A stretch of DNA of 53,798 nucleotides from Nitrososphaerota archaeon. GTDB taxonomy: Archaea > Thermoproteota > Nitrososphaeria > Nitrososphaerales > Nitrosopumilaceae. Location: NCBI GenBank assembly GCA_028867275.1, contig JAGWGU010000005.1:1-53798 (forward strand). Direction: 5' to 3'. The notes below the pieces were generated by a model. It was not told where the DNA came from. It saw nothing but the letters and a program-made list of their open reading frames with translations, and did no database searches. Position numbers and translations under genes: made by a program. Of this stretch, positions 43,735-53,674 are shown one piece after another; position 1 is the first letter of the stretch, and the number at the start of each line of letters is the position of its first letter.

Positions 43735-46257
43735 ATGACGCTTCAAAATGAGAGTGTGGAAATGTTTTGGCAGGTTCCCACATCAGAGTTGCTTCAAAAA
43801 CTTGCCACGTCTTTAAACGGTCTTACAAGTAGTGAGGCAGAAACAAGACTTCAGCATTACGGTCCCAACTCGTTGAAAAAACAGAAAAGTTCCAAAGGTG
43901 TCATTCTCTTCCTTTCGCAATTTAAAAGTCCGATTACACTCATCCTCCTCTTTGCAGCTGGTCTTTCATTATTTTTGCTTGATTCCACTGATGCTCTAAT
44001 AATATTTGTAATCATATTTTTGAGTAGCTTGTTAGGCTTTTGGCAAGAACATCAAGCTTCAAACTCAATCAAGCGATTGCTTGCAATGATCCTCATTACT
44101 GTAACAATAGTCAGAGATAAAAAACAACAAGAGATCCCATCTGAAAATATTGTACCTGGAGACATTATCATTCTTTCAGCAGGTAGCAAAATACCTGCAG
44201 ACTGTTCCATTCTGGAATCAAAAGATCTCTTTGTCAACGAGGCGGTACTGACAGGAGAAACATATCCAGTTGAAAAGAGAACTGGAATAGTTCCCCATGA
44301 CACCCCAATCTCAAAAAGAACCAATGCACTCTTCATGGGTACATCTGTTGTCAGTGGCAGCGGAAAAGCATTAGTGGTTAAGACAGGGCAGGAGACGGAA
44401 TTTGGAAATATTTCTGCCAGGTTGCGACTCCGTGTTCCCGAGACAGAGTTTGAACGCGGCATAAGGCGATTTGGTTATTTTCTCATGCAAGTAACACTGG
44501 TACTGGTAATTGCCATCTTTGCAATCAACGTATATTTTTCAAGACCTGTTTTAGAATCACTTCTTTTTGCTTTAGCGCTTGCTGTGGGGCTTACTCCACA
44601 GTTACTTCCAGCCATAATCAGTGTGAATCTGTCACATGGTGCAAGGCGCATGGCCACTCGCAAGGTCATTGTCAAGCGACTCACCTCAATTGAGAACTTT
44701 GGTAGCATGAACATTCTCTGTTCAGATAAGACAGGCACTCTGACAGAGGGCATGGTCAAGATTAGATCATTTCTTGATACAAACTGTATTGAAAATGAAA
44801 AAGTATTATTTTATGCATATCTCAATGCATTTTACGAGACTGGTTTTACAAATCCAATAGACGAAGCTATTAGAAACCATCAGAAGTTTGATCTTAGTAA
44901 CTACACAAAGACGGATGAAGTTCCCTATGATTTTAACCGCAAAAGAATGACCATACTTGTTTCTAAAGAAAATAAACACACCATGATTAGCAAAGGTGCC
45001 TTACTGAACATTCTTCCTACCTGTTCTTTTGCAGAAACCTCACAAGGAATTATTGAGATAAGCCAAGTAAAAGAATCATTAGTTGAACGGTTTGAGGAGC
45101 TCAGTCAACAGGGCCTTCGTGTTTTAGGTATTGCCTACAAAGAAATTGATTTTATTACCATAACAAAGGCCGATGAAACCAGTATGACATTTCTGGGTTT
45201 TCTTGTACTACACGATCCGTTAAAGGATGGAATTGCAAATACGATAAAGAGTCTAAAAGATCTTGGCATTTCTTTGAAAATTATAACAGGAGATAATAGA
45301 TTGGTTGCATCAAATCTTGGCAGTCAAGTAGGTCTTTCCAATCCTAAGATCCTCACAGGCATAGACCTTAGACATCTAAGTGATGAGGCATTATACCAAC
45401 AAGTAAACAACATCGATATTTTCTCAGAGGTTGAACCAAACCAGAAAGAACGCATAGTAATGGCGTTAAAAATTTCAGGCAATGTTGTGGGTTTCATTGG
45501 TGATGGAATAAATGATTCTCCTTCACTTCACGCTGCAGACGTTGGCATTTCAGTAGATAATGCTGTTGATGTTGCAAAAGAGGCAGCAGACATTGTTCTA
45601 TTAGAGAGAAATTTAGACATTCTTGTAGAAGGAGTGAAAGAGGGTCGAAGGACATTTGCAAACACCTTAAAGTATGTATTCATGGCCACCAGCGCAAATT
45701 TTGGAAATATGTTTAGCATGGCAGGAATATCTCTTTTTCTTTCGTTTCTTCCGTTATTACCAAAACAGATTCTACTTACTAATCTGCTTACTGACCTTCC
45801 AGAGACAACAATAGCAACAGATAATGTAGATTCTGAGTTGGTAAGTAAACCGCATCGCTGGAACATAAAATTCATCAGAAAATTCATGATGTCATTTGGA
45901 ATTCTAAGTTCCATCTTTGATTTTCTTACATTTGGAATACTTTTGGCAATAGGTGCAACCATTGAAGAGTTTAGAACAGCATGGTTTTTGGAGTCAGTTG
46001 TTTCTGCATGTCTTATTGTATTAGTGGTTCGCACCCGAAAGCCATTTTTCAAAAGCAGGCCAGGGAAACATCTGATAATTTCCACGATAGTTGTAATAGC
46101 TGTAACGTTGCTGCTTCCTTTGACTGTATTTCGCAAAGTATTCGAATTTGCGTTACCTCCAGTGTGGTTTCTTGGAGTAATTGGAGTCATCATTACAGCA
46201 TATGTCATGTCAGCAGAGATTATGAAAAAGTATTTCTACAAAAAGATAAGAATGTAG
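43735..46257 (+). CDS. mgtA: Mg2+-importing P3B-type ATPase
   Basis: 840 residues. P-type ATPase with actuator TGETYPVEK, phosphorylation site Asp331 (SDKTGTLTEG), GDGINDSPSLHAADVG and late helices with NLLTDLPETTIATDN, typical for MgtA/MgtB. It imports Mg2+ with the gradient using ATP. The N-terminal region is shorter than in E. coli MgtA, otherwise complete. Ribosome-binding sequence AAAGGAG upstream. Not next to other Mg genes. Confidence 0.93.
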   Translation: MTLQNESVEMFWQVPTSELLQKLATSLNGLTSSEAETRLQHYGPNSLKKQKSSKGVILFLSQFKSPITLILLFAAGLSLFLLDSTDALIIFVIIFLSSLLGFWQEHQASNSIKRLLAMILITVTIVRDKKQQEIPSENIVPGDIIILSAGSKIPADCSILESKDLFVNEAVLTGETYPVEKRTGIVPHDTPISKRTNALFMGTSVVSGSGKALVVKTGQETEFGNISARLRLRVPETEFERGIRRFGYFLMQVTLVLVIAIFAINVYFSRPVLESLLFALALAVGLTPQLLPAIISVNLSHGARRMATRKVIVKRLTSIENFGSMNILCSDKTGTLTEGMVKIRSFLDTNCIENEKVLFYAYLNAFYETGFTNPIDEAIRNHQKFDLSNYTKTDEVPYDFNRKRMTILVSKENKHTMISKGALLNILPTCSFAETSQGIIEISQVKESLVERFEELSQQGLRVLGIAYKEIDFITITKADETSMTFLGFLVLHDPLKDGIANTIKSLKDLGISLKIITGDNRLVASNLGSQVGLSNPKILTGIDLRHLSDEALYQQVNNIDIFSEVEPNQKERIVMALKISGNVVGFIGDGINDSPSLHAADVGISVDNAVDVAKEAADIVLLERNLDILVEGVKEGRRTFANTLKYVFMATSANFGNMFSMAGISLFLSFLPLLPKQILLTNLLTDLPETTIATDNVDSELVSKPHRWNIKFIRKFMMSFGILSSIFDFLTFGILLAIGATIEEFRTAWFLESVVSACLIVLVVRTRKPFFKSRPGKHLIISTIVVIAVTLLLPLTVFRKVFEFALPPVWFLGVIGVIITAYVMSAEIMKKYFYKKIRM

Positions 46258-46331
46258 AGACCAATCTCAAGTATTGGAATTTGATTTCTTGTCAGGCACA
46301 ATATGCCAAATGATCTAATCCCACAAGAAAT

Positions 46332-47696
46332 TCAACGCTGTCGCAGCTTTGGATTTACAATACTATCCATTGCTTGTCCCATAAACACAAACGCAAGCCC
46401 TGTCACTGCAATCATGATACCAGGAGGAAGAATCCACCACCACATACCGCGGGCTGCAGCACTGTAAGAGCTTGCATCATGGAGTATCTGACCCCAGGTT
46501 GGGAATGTTGGATCGCCCAGACCCAGAAAACTCAGGCCTGCTTCAGTAGTGATTGCACCCGGAACTGAGATGGCAATGCTTGCAAATGCATACGGAAGAA
46601 GTTGCGGTAAGATGTGCTTGAAGATTATCTTGTAATCTTTTTGTCCCATAAGTTTTGAAGCCTCTACATATTGTAATGTCTTGATTTGTAACGCCATACT
46701 TCGTGAGACCTTGGCAATTCCCACCCAACCAAATATGACAAGGAATCCAACTATCAGAAATATGCTGTTTCCTATAGTCACTGCCAGAATAATCAAGAGT
46801 GGAAGTGCAGGCATTGCATAAATGATGTCATTGAATCTCATCATCACCTCGTCTGTTGACCTTCCCTTGTATCCAGCATAGACCCCATAGACAAGGCCAA
46901 ACACCACAGAGCCAATTGATACGGTTATTCCTATAAAGAGCGCAAGCGGGGTACCCCAGAGCAGCCCAACTGATAGGTCTCTTCTTAGCTCGTCTGTTCC
47001 CATGATCCCATAGACTTTGCCCCCAATAATCAGGTTTGATTTGGCAAGAACAGGTGTCCCGGATACATCATACAGATGCACCCGGAAGACATACGGACCC
47101 TTTAGAATAGTATTTTCATCAAGTTTTGAGAATATAATTTTTTCAGACGACATTCCATCAAGTGAAAATGCATACTTGGTTTTTTTATCTTCAATGTTTT
47201 TTGTAATCACATCTTGCGTTGAAAATATCATGCTGCTGTATGTGGTATCACCATTTGCAAAAGGCAACGAGGTTGAAACAAGCTGTAGTATCATACCATC
47301 AGGCCTTGTCACAGACATCTGCAAAAGAGGAGAGCCTGAATACTTGGCAGTATACTGGTAGATAAAATCACTTGGAAACCCATCATATTGATAATTTACT
47401 ACAAATGAGTCCGTAAGAACAGAAACCGAATCAAGTTGTTGTGATGAGCTGATAGGTTTTAGGATCAAGTGCTCTGGAATTTTTTCAGACTGGAAATAAT
47501 TTACCCATGCAGGCTGGGCAGATTTTGGATACAGCAGCCAACTTGCTGGATCGTTCCATGTCTTGAAGTTGTCAAGAGGGATTGTCACAAATGCAACAAT
47601 TGACATTGAAAAAAGAATAACAAGTATCGCAATTCCCACAATTCCAATCTTGCTGTGTGAAAATTCTTTCCATATTGTTTTGGCTGAAAAACTCAT
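46332..47696 (-). CDS. ABC transporter permease (DppC/OppC type)
   Basis: 454 residues. Longer than usual (about 300) because of a roughly 170-residue extracytoplasmic insert between TM1 (about 17-38) and the core. The core has the permease loop GQKDYKIIFKHILPQLLPYA (EAA-like) and multiple helices. It forms the membrane channel with the DppB-type partner, whose stop overlaps its start by 4 nt. Third gene of the operon SBP-DppB-DppC. Confidence 0.9.
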   Translation of the reverse strand: MSFSAKTIWKEFSHSKIGIVGIAILVILFSMSIVAFVTIPLDNFKTWNDPASWLLYPKSAQPAWVNYFQSEKIPEHLILKPISSSQQLDSVSVLTDSFVVNYQYDGFPSDFIYQYTAKYSGSPLLQMSVTRPDGMILQLVSTSLPFANGDTTYSSMIFSTQDVITKNIEDKKTKYAFSLDGMSSEKIIFSKLDENTILKGPYVFRVHLYDVSGTPVLAKSNLIIGGKVYGIMGTDELRRDLSVGLLWGTPLALFIGITVSIGSVVFGLVYGVYAGYKGRSTDEVMMRFNDIIYAMPALPLLIILAVTIGNSIFLIVGFLVIFGWVGIAKVSRSMALQIKTLQYVEASKLMGQKDYKIIFKHILPQLLPYAFASIAISVPGAITTEAGLSFLGLGDPTFPTWGQILHDASSYSAAARGMWWWILPPGIMIAVTGLAFVFMGQAMDSIVNPKLRQR

Positions 47697-48745
47697 TCTC
47701 TTCGCACCCTAGGATCAAAGTATCCATACAAAACATCGGCCACAAATACACTGACAAGAAAGAATGCCGTGAGCACATATGTCGCTCCAATTATCACAGG
47801 AAGGTCCAAGACACTTATTGCCTCAAAGTACAGCCTGCCCATTCCTGGCCAGTCAAATACAGCTTCTGTAATTATTGCACCTCCAAGCGAGCCAGAGAGA
47901 CTGAGTGCAAGAATGGTAACTATTGGCGGTGCAGCATTTTTTAGTGCATGAGAGTATAGTATGCGCTTTTCATCAATTCCTGCAGCCCTTTTTGCCATGA
48001 TAAAGTCCTCCTGAAGCACCCCAACCAGGAAATTTCTTACCAAGTATGCCCACGCGCCAAACCCAATCATTACAAGCGTTATGAGTGGAAGTGCCATGTG
48101 GTAAAGTAGAGACCCCAAGTATCCAGGGTCTGATGTGGAAACATCAGGTGTAGCCCTTGCAGGAAATATAGGATACAAAAATGCAAAGACAAAGATCATC
48201 AAGACTCCAATCCACCAGACAGGAAAGCTTGATGATATTATTGCAAGCCCAGATGTTATCCTGTCAATTTTAGAGTTTACCTTGCTTGCAGCAACTGTCC
48301 CAAGAAATATTCCAAGGACAGAAACAATTGCCGTAGCTGTTGTGAAAAGAAGAATTGTCCTTGGTAGTTTTTCAAGTATTATATCCCTGACATCAGACGA
48401 GCCGCTGTCGCTTGTAAGAAATTTGGCATGTCCAAAGTCTAGTGTCAGAATTTTGTACATGGACAAACCAATTCTTTGTGGCGAGTACCATGGCTGGTCA
48501 AGCCCAAGTGCTGTAATTCTTTGTTTTATTTGATTTTCAATGTACGAATCAAGCTGCTCAGTTGTCTTAAAGCTTGAAAGAAGGTTCTTGTTGTTTGTCA
48601 CTTGTTGCCTAATCTCAAGTGCAGCACTCTGTTTGGATATAGAATCCATGTTAGAGCCAACAAGAATTATTGTAAGAAGAAGGGTTGCCATCAATACACC
48701 AAACATGGTAATTGCACGCTTGGCAAGGAATTTTTTAAATCCCAT
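47693..48745 (-). CDS. ABC transporter permease (DppB/OppB type)
   Basis: 350 residues, six helices. Family marks: GFKKFLAKRAITMFGVLMAT at the start, DQPWYSPQRIGLSMYKILTLDFG-type region (shortened as DFGHAKFLTSDS), and the permease loop KRAAGIDEKRILYSHALKNA. Starts one base after the binding-protein stop. Partners with the DppC-type permease to translocate peptide-like or nickel substrates. No ATP-binding subunit in the window. Confidence 0.9.
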   Translation of the reverse strand: MGFKKFLAKRAITMFGVLMATLLLTIILVGSNMDSISKQSAALEIRQQVTNNKNLLSSFKTTEQLDSYIENQIKQRITALGLDQPWYSPQRIGLSMYKILTLDFGHAKFLTSDSGSSDVRDIILEKLPRTILLFTTATAIVSVLGIFLGTVAASKVNSKIDRITSGLAIISSSFPVWWIGVLMIFVFAFLYPIFPARATPDVSTSDPGYLGSLLYHMALPLITLVMIGFGAWAYLVRNFLVGVLQEDFIMAKRAAGIDEKRILYSHALKNAAPPIVTILALSLSGSLGGAIITEAVFDWPGMGRLYFEAISVLDLPVIIGATYVLTAFFLVSVFVADVLYGYFDPRVRRE

Positions 48746-51235
48746 CTATTTTGTTCTCCTCTTCTTTGAGACATACCATATAACAGCAGCCGCAATGCCT
48801 GCAAGAATGACAACACCTGGAAGATACCCATAGTTTTCTTCAAGTAGCAAAGAATTTGGAATTACAGTCTCGACAGGAAATTGGTTTTTCCCTTTTGTCA
48901 CAAGAAAGCTAGAGTGATACATGTCTGGCTTGTATGCCTCATCTGAGACCACAAAAACCTGAAGGTCATTTGAGCCAAGCTCGAGGTTTGCCGTCTTTTG
49001 GGGCGATAATGTTATTGTCAAAGAACCATTCCTTGATACCTGCTTGCCATCATCAATTATTTTTCCCTGCGGATTTGTAAAGTAATAGTATACCGTAGCA
49101 TTTGGAGTTACAGACACAGGAATCTCAAGACTAGAACCTGCAGATACGCTTGTTGGCACATTGATGCTTTCAATCTTTGGCATGCTAATATCTTCAAACT
49201 TTTTCCAATATCCAGCCGGAAACGGATATGTAGCATCATCAAACGCCTTGACTACAATCTTTCTTGCATCAGGCGAATAGCTGTCAAGATAGTATGGTCC
49301 GTTGCTTATCACGGCATGCCCATGCTCTCCAATCCATGATGCAGAGGCTTGGTACCTTGAATCAAAATAACTAGAATTATTTACAAAAGCAAGTGCAGGC
49401 GGTACAGATTTTTCATTTGCAAACTCGTCCAGGTTTGCCTTGATTATTTTTGCATCGTCTGGAATTATCAATGACAACCAGCCAATATTTTTGCTTACTG
49501 CATCAGATCTTGAAAATGCAAGCTTGCCATCAGTTACTGCTTTTTCCATTGAATACATCATCTCCCAGGGCATGGCAGGCCAGACCTGTGCTGCGTCTGC
49601 AATCTCACCAGAGTCAAAATGCCAATAGTTTTGGTATACCTCAATTGTATCCTTGTCAAGGACTCGCACTCCGATGAGAGTTTTTGCTGCCTGGTTTGCC
49701 TTGGGTGAGTATTCAGAATCAAATGTCATGGTTCCATTTGTCTGGTCTGCACCCCACTGATACATGAAATAAATTCCGTACAGGACATCGTTCATGTCCA
49801 TTGGCATCTTGTTGTGCCAGTTTCCAAACTTGAGATGAAATGTAACCTCGCTTGTTGCCTTGGCCCCTTGTCCCACCTGGACCCACTTTTGTTTTGCAGC
49901 ATCCCATCGAATTGCATCAGGTGGCACGTCAAGCTTGTCAAGTGGCCCTTTTGCATGAACCACCCAGTCAGACCGGACAGGAATTGTATATCCAGTGTAA
50001 GGGTTCTTGAAGCTGCCAGGATCGCTTATTGTCCCCCATATTTGCTGGCTTGCCGAGTCCACAAATCCAGCTATTGGATTCCATGCACCCTGATAGATTT
50101 TTTTTACTCCAATTGTAAGGGTATCAGAGTCGGACCTTGCATTTATTGGTGTGAACCTGCTTGTGACCCCTGCACCAAAGTCGTTTATGATGCCGCCAAC
50201 TTTTTTGTTTGCAATAAACTGGTCAGTCTTACATGCAAGAAATATTCTAACAGAGTCATGTATTCCCTTGTCAACTGCTTGGTTTATCAGACTAGAGCGC
50301 TGCTCAGATGATGTAAAATTTCCAAAAAATATTGCCTTTGATAGAGAATCAACGTCATGGTCCTGAAAATTCCAGTATGCAGGATTGTTAAATCCAGGCA
50401 TGTTTGAGTACCACGGAGAGTACATTTGTGCAGTAATTACAGAGTCATATCTTACAAATCCACCTATTGTCCACCCTTCTGTATAGATATTCCATTTCAG
50501 ATCAGACGGGTTGGAGCCATATACTGTTGAAAATGCCTTGGTCAAATCACCATAGTCTTTTTTCACTGTAAATCCCATTTGCTGCAGCTGCGCTGCAAGA
50601 ATCTCTCCAATTGATTTCCTCACAGGATCATCGTTTCTAATAAAAATTATAATGGTTATGGGTTTGGATTTATAGTACCATGTAGAGCCTGTCTTTTGCG
50701 CTCCAGCTTTTTCAAGTGCATCAGTTATCATCTGGTTTGCAAGTGCTGGATTGTGCTTGAAATTAAATGACTGGAGTTCTCCAAGTATTGAAAGGTAATC
50801 AGGATCATATGGCTTGTATGCAGATATCATAGGTGTGCCATACCCATTGAGGACCTCATCTATTATGAGGTCCCTGTCTATCAGATAGTTTAACGCAAAC
50901 CTTACCTGCTGTATTGAAAACGGATTAAATTCTTCAGAGACTGCAGGGTTTATCAAAAGACTGTAGCTTGTCCCGGCAGACTGGAAGACATTCAAGTTTT
51001 GTCTTGACTTGTCATCAAGCCTGTCAACTGGAATTGCAGAATAGTAAATGTCAAGGTGGCCATTTTTTACTTCCTCTACTGCGGTATTGTCATCAGAGTA
51101 TTGGATGAACTGCACTTGATCAAAATTTGTCCCCTTTACCCCAAATGCAATTGCAGGTCCCAAAATAAAAAGTGCTAGCAGCAAGACTAGCATGAATTTC
51201 ATGAATATATTTTTCAATGAACTATATTTAACCAT
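48746..51235 (-). CDS. Extracellular solute-binding protein (SBP_bac_5), membrane-anchored
   Basis: 829 residues, much longer than the usual 530. Signal segment at 12-31 (FMLVLLLALFILGPAIAFGV), a large SBP_bac_5 body (FNPFSIQQVRFALNYLIDRD is a typical segment), a beta-rich C-terminal extension (about 690-790), and a C-terminal anchor (about 800-822, GVVILAGIAAAVIWYVSKKR). It captures peptides or similar ligands outside the membrane and delivers them to the two permeases. Anchoring at the C terminus is common in archaea. Confidence 0.9.
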   Translation of the reverse strand: MVKYSSLKNIFMKFMLVLLLALFILGPAIAFGVKGTNFDQVQFIQYSDDNTAVEEVKNGHLDIYYSAIPVDRLDDKSRQNLNVFQSAGTSYSLLINPAVSEEFNPFSIQQVRFALNYLIDRDLIIDEVLNGYGTPMISAYKPYDPDYLSILGELQSFNFKHNPALANQMITDALEKAGAQKTGSTWYYKSKPITIIIFIRNDDPVRKSIGEILAAQLQQMGFTVKKDYGDLTKAFSTVYGSNPSDLKWNIYTEGWTIGGFVRYDSVITAQMYSPWYSNMPGFNNPAYWNFQDHDVDSLSKAIFFGNFTSSEQRSSLINQAVDKGIHDSVRIFLACKTDQFIANKKVGGIINDFGAGVTSRFTPINARSDSDTLTIGVKKIYQGAWNPIAGFVDSASQQIWGTISDPGSFKNPYTGYTIPVRSDWVVHAKGPLDKLDVPPDAIRWDAAKQKWVQVGQGAKATSEVTFHLKFGNWHNKMPMDMNDVLYGIYFMYQWGADQTNGTMTFDSEYSPKANQAAKTLIGVRVLDKDTIEVYQNYWHFDSGEIADAAQVWPAMPWEMMYSMEKAVTDGKLAFSRSDAVSKNIGWLSLIIPDDAKIIKANLDEFANEKSVPPALAFVNNSSYFDSRYQASASWIGEHGHAVISNGPYYLDSYSPDARKIVVKAFDDATYPFPAGYWKKFEDISMPKIESINVPTSVSAGSSLEIPVSVTPNATVYYYFTNPQGKIIDDGKQVSRNGSLTITLSPQKTANLELGSNDLQVFVVSDEAYKPDMYHSSFLVTKGKNQFPVETVIPNSLLLEENYGYLPGVVILAGIAAAVIWYVSKKRRTK

Positions 51236-51314
51236 GGTCCAATGGTCCCATACAATTAAAAAATTTAAGATTGATTTGTAGCATAGTATTTTATTAAAGA
51301 AATTTCATGTACTC

Positions 51315-51938
51315 ATGATGAACCTTGCAACTCTTGTAAAAGGAATACCCGGAATAATTCCAGGCGGAATGTCCGTCAAGGATTTTAGCATGGCAACCCA
51401 GACAAGTGAAGATATGGCAAGGCAGATACTTGACAACCTGATGCAAAATGGAATTGGAAGATTTGAGGAAAGCCAGGTTCAGTTCTATGATTCTGACAAG
51501 CTAAAGACAAGCATTCTTGCAATAAGCATGGGTGCCCCAATTGATGAGATATCCCGCATGCTAGAGTGGCAGGACTTTGAGTCACTTGCAGCAGAGATCC
51601 TTGAAAAGCGAGATTTTGATACAACAAAAAATGTAATTATGAAAAACCCTAGGATACAGATAGACGTGATAGGCATCAAGTCAGATGTTGCCATACTGAT
51701 TGATTGTAAGCACTGGAGTAACATGACCCAGTCAGCACTTCAAGAGGCAGTCAAAAAACAAGTAATTCGAACCAAGCAGTTTGTCTCAAAACACAAAGTC
51801 AAGGGCGCAATCCCTGCAATTGTTACACTATATCAGCACAGTGTCCAGTTTATTGATAAAGTGCCAATAATTCCAATCCACCAGCTTGATTCATTCTGCG
51901 ACGAGTTTTACGGAAACCTCGAAGAGATGCAGAGCTAG
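51315..51938 (+). CDS. wHTH - PD-(D/E)XK nuclease-like protein
   Basis: 207 residues. The N-terminal wHTH-like part (about 1-80) is followed by a restriction-endonuclase-like fold: Glu94 (FESLAAEIL), Asp117 (IQIDVIG), then ILIDCKHW with Asp130 and Lys132 as the D-x-K core, and a downstream Gln (KKQVIRTKQF). The pattern resembles Mrr-type and archaeal RecB-like nucleases, with all catalytic residues present. Probable role in DNA repair or defence; substrate unknown. Divergent from the ABC operon; its 3' end overlaps the DUF2070 gene by 4 nt. Confidence 0.83.
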   Translation: MMNLATLVKGIPGIIPGGMSVKDFSMATQTSEDMARQILDNLMQNGIGRFEESQVQFYDSDKLKTSILAISMGAPIDEISRMLEWQDFESLAAEILEKRDFDTTKNVIMKNPRIQIDVIGIKSDVAILIDCKHWSNMTQSALQEAVKKQVIRTKQFVSKHKVKGAIPAIVTLYQHSVQFIDKVPIIPIHQLDSFCDEFYGNLEEMQS

Positions 51939-53674
51939 AGAAGAGTATATATGAAAAATCCGGTGGTTATCAAAAGAAATGCTTGGGTGATTCGCATTGC
52001 ATTGTCAAGTGACTTTGAATAGAGCTCAAGCTGGTTTCCTCCCATCACTTTGACATTTGTCTCACTTTCCAATAGCTCATATGATGTAGGCGATGCTGCC
52101 TGCTCTGCCTTTTTGGCAAGATCTGAAAACCATGATATCACATCATGTGCTTTTGAGAGGCTGCCAAACTCAAAATATCCATGCTTGTTTTTGGCTGTTC
52201 GTGCCTTGTAATGTGTATCAGAGGTACAGATTTCAAGAAAGTTAAATCCACTCTTTGAAAAATGGTTTGCAATCTCTTCACGCAATCCGTTTAGCATGTT
52301 GTTTGCATCAGCCCATGCAAGAAAGAATTTTTCATCACCTATCTTAAAGCACATGATTGCAACTTTTCCAGGTCCCAAGTCGTCTGCCTGGAAATTCAAG
52401 TTCTCCGAGTTTGCATATCCAACTTCAAGTGGAAGAGTCTCTTTTGTTATCAGCGTATCAAGAGTCGACTTGGCAGCATTTAGAAGATCGTCTGCATCAA
52501 GTTTTTCAATCTCTTTTCCCATCGCATTGTGGCTGTCAACAATTAGCACCCGCTCATATCCACGGTTCTTGCCGTACTGCTCTAGGTCTGATTTGATGTA
52601 ATACGGAATGTCCTCCATTCCATGTGGGGACAGGGAGAGAATCAGGACTGCAGTCTTGTCAAATAGCATACCAGTTGTTCGTGCCTTGTTCACTTGGATT
52701 GTAACAGGCTTGGTGCTAGTCGAGCCTTGCTGTATCTTTTGGTTTTGCTGTAGACTTGTAATGTATAGGTCAACTTGAGACTTGGACGGAAGATTTAGTG
52801 AGTGGTCAGATATGCTGTGCATAACCATTGCAGATGAATCAAGATTTTTGTATATCAAATATGGAATGTTGCTTCCACCTATCGGATGAAACGGTCCTGG
52901 ATGTAGGTCAGGAATCACCAGTCTACAGTTTTTGTTTGCTGTCTTGAATAAAATTTGAAATGTAGAGACCTTTGATGGCTCGGAGCGTTTCTCCATCAGA
53001 GACTCCATTGGAACTGGGTCATCGTTTGTCCATGCTGCAAGATATGCCTGCAAGAATGCATGGGTGCTTGATAATTTCCCACTTCCTGCAATTCTATCAC
53101 TGAGTAAAGTCCAGACGCTTCCAAGAACACAGAACACTATACCATATTCAATTGCTCTTGGGTCAGACAACATTGGAACCCACATGTTTATTGGTACAAA
53201 TGCAAGAAACATTGCAAGCGGCTGCAGCAGACATACTATCCATGCAGTCTTTAGCTTGGCTCCAAGCACGGATGTAAATATTGCAATACGAAAACTTGCA
53301 AACAAGAACATCCCCTCTGTTATGTAAATTGGCAACAAAGCTGGTTTTGAAAACACATAGGCAGAAAGAATTCCACACAGAATTGTTACAAGCCACAAAA
53401 GATTTCCAAATGCAGACATGTGAATTGATTTTGAATATTCAGTCTTGAGAATTTTAGGATCAATGAACTGTGTTACCACAAGTGCTGCAACTATTGATAC
53501 AATTGCAAACGACAGGTTGTCAGTTGATTTAAAATAATTAATGTATGATACAGCAGCTATCACGCATGCAACTGCAATAGAGATTGCAAGAGAAACATAG
53601 TGTGATGTTGGAGTAAATGTTGTTAGAGTATACCGTTTGTGAATACGTGATACGTCGTTTGAGCTTTCCGTCAT
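51935..53674 (-). CDS. DUF2070 family membrane protein
   Basis: About 579 residues from the ATG at 53674, which overlaps the Sec61-beta stop by 3 nt (ATGA). An upstream ATG-like start would lie inside that gene. The N-terminal half has seven or so helices (about 27-210). The soluble half contains the DUF2070 segment VIPDLHPGPFHPIGGSNIPY, and one helix closes the C terminus. DUF2070 is archaeal, of unknown function; the His/Asp-rich soluble part hints at metal binding or hydrolase activity. Confidence 0.9.
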   Translation of the reverse strand: MTESSNDVSRIHKRYTLTTFTPTSHYVSLAISIAVACVIAAVSYINYFKSTDNLSFAIVSIVAALVVTQFIDPKILKTEYSKSIHMSAFGNLLWLVTILCGILSAYVFSKPALLPIYITEGMFLFASFRIAIFTSVLGAKLKTAWIVCLLQPLAMFLAFVPINMWVPMLSDPRAIEYGIVFCVLGSVWTLLSDRIAGSGKLSSTHAFLQAYLAAWTNDDPVPMESLMEKRSEPSKVSTFQILFKTANKNCRLVIPDLHPGPFHPIGGSNIPYLIYKNLDSSAMVMHSISDHSLNLPSKSQVDLYITSLQQNQKIQQGSTSTKPVTIQVNKARTTGMLFDKTAVLILSLSPHGMEDIPYYIKSDLEQYGKNRGYERVLIVDSHNAMGKEIEKLDADDLLNAAKSTLDTLITKETLPLEVGYANSENLNFQADDLGPGKVAIMCFKIGDEKFFLAWADANNMLNGLREEIANHFSKSGFNFLEICTSDTHYKARTAKNKHGYFEFGSLSKAHDVISWFSDLAKKAEQAASPTSYELLESETNVKVMGGNQLELYSKSLDNAMRITQAFLLITTGFFIYTLL

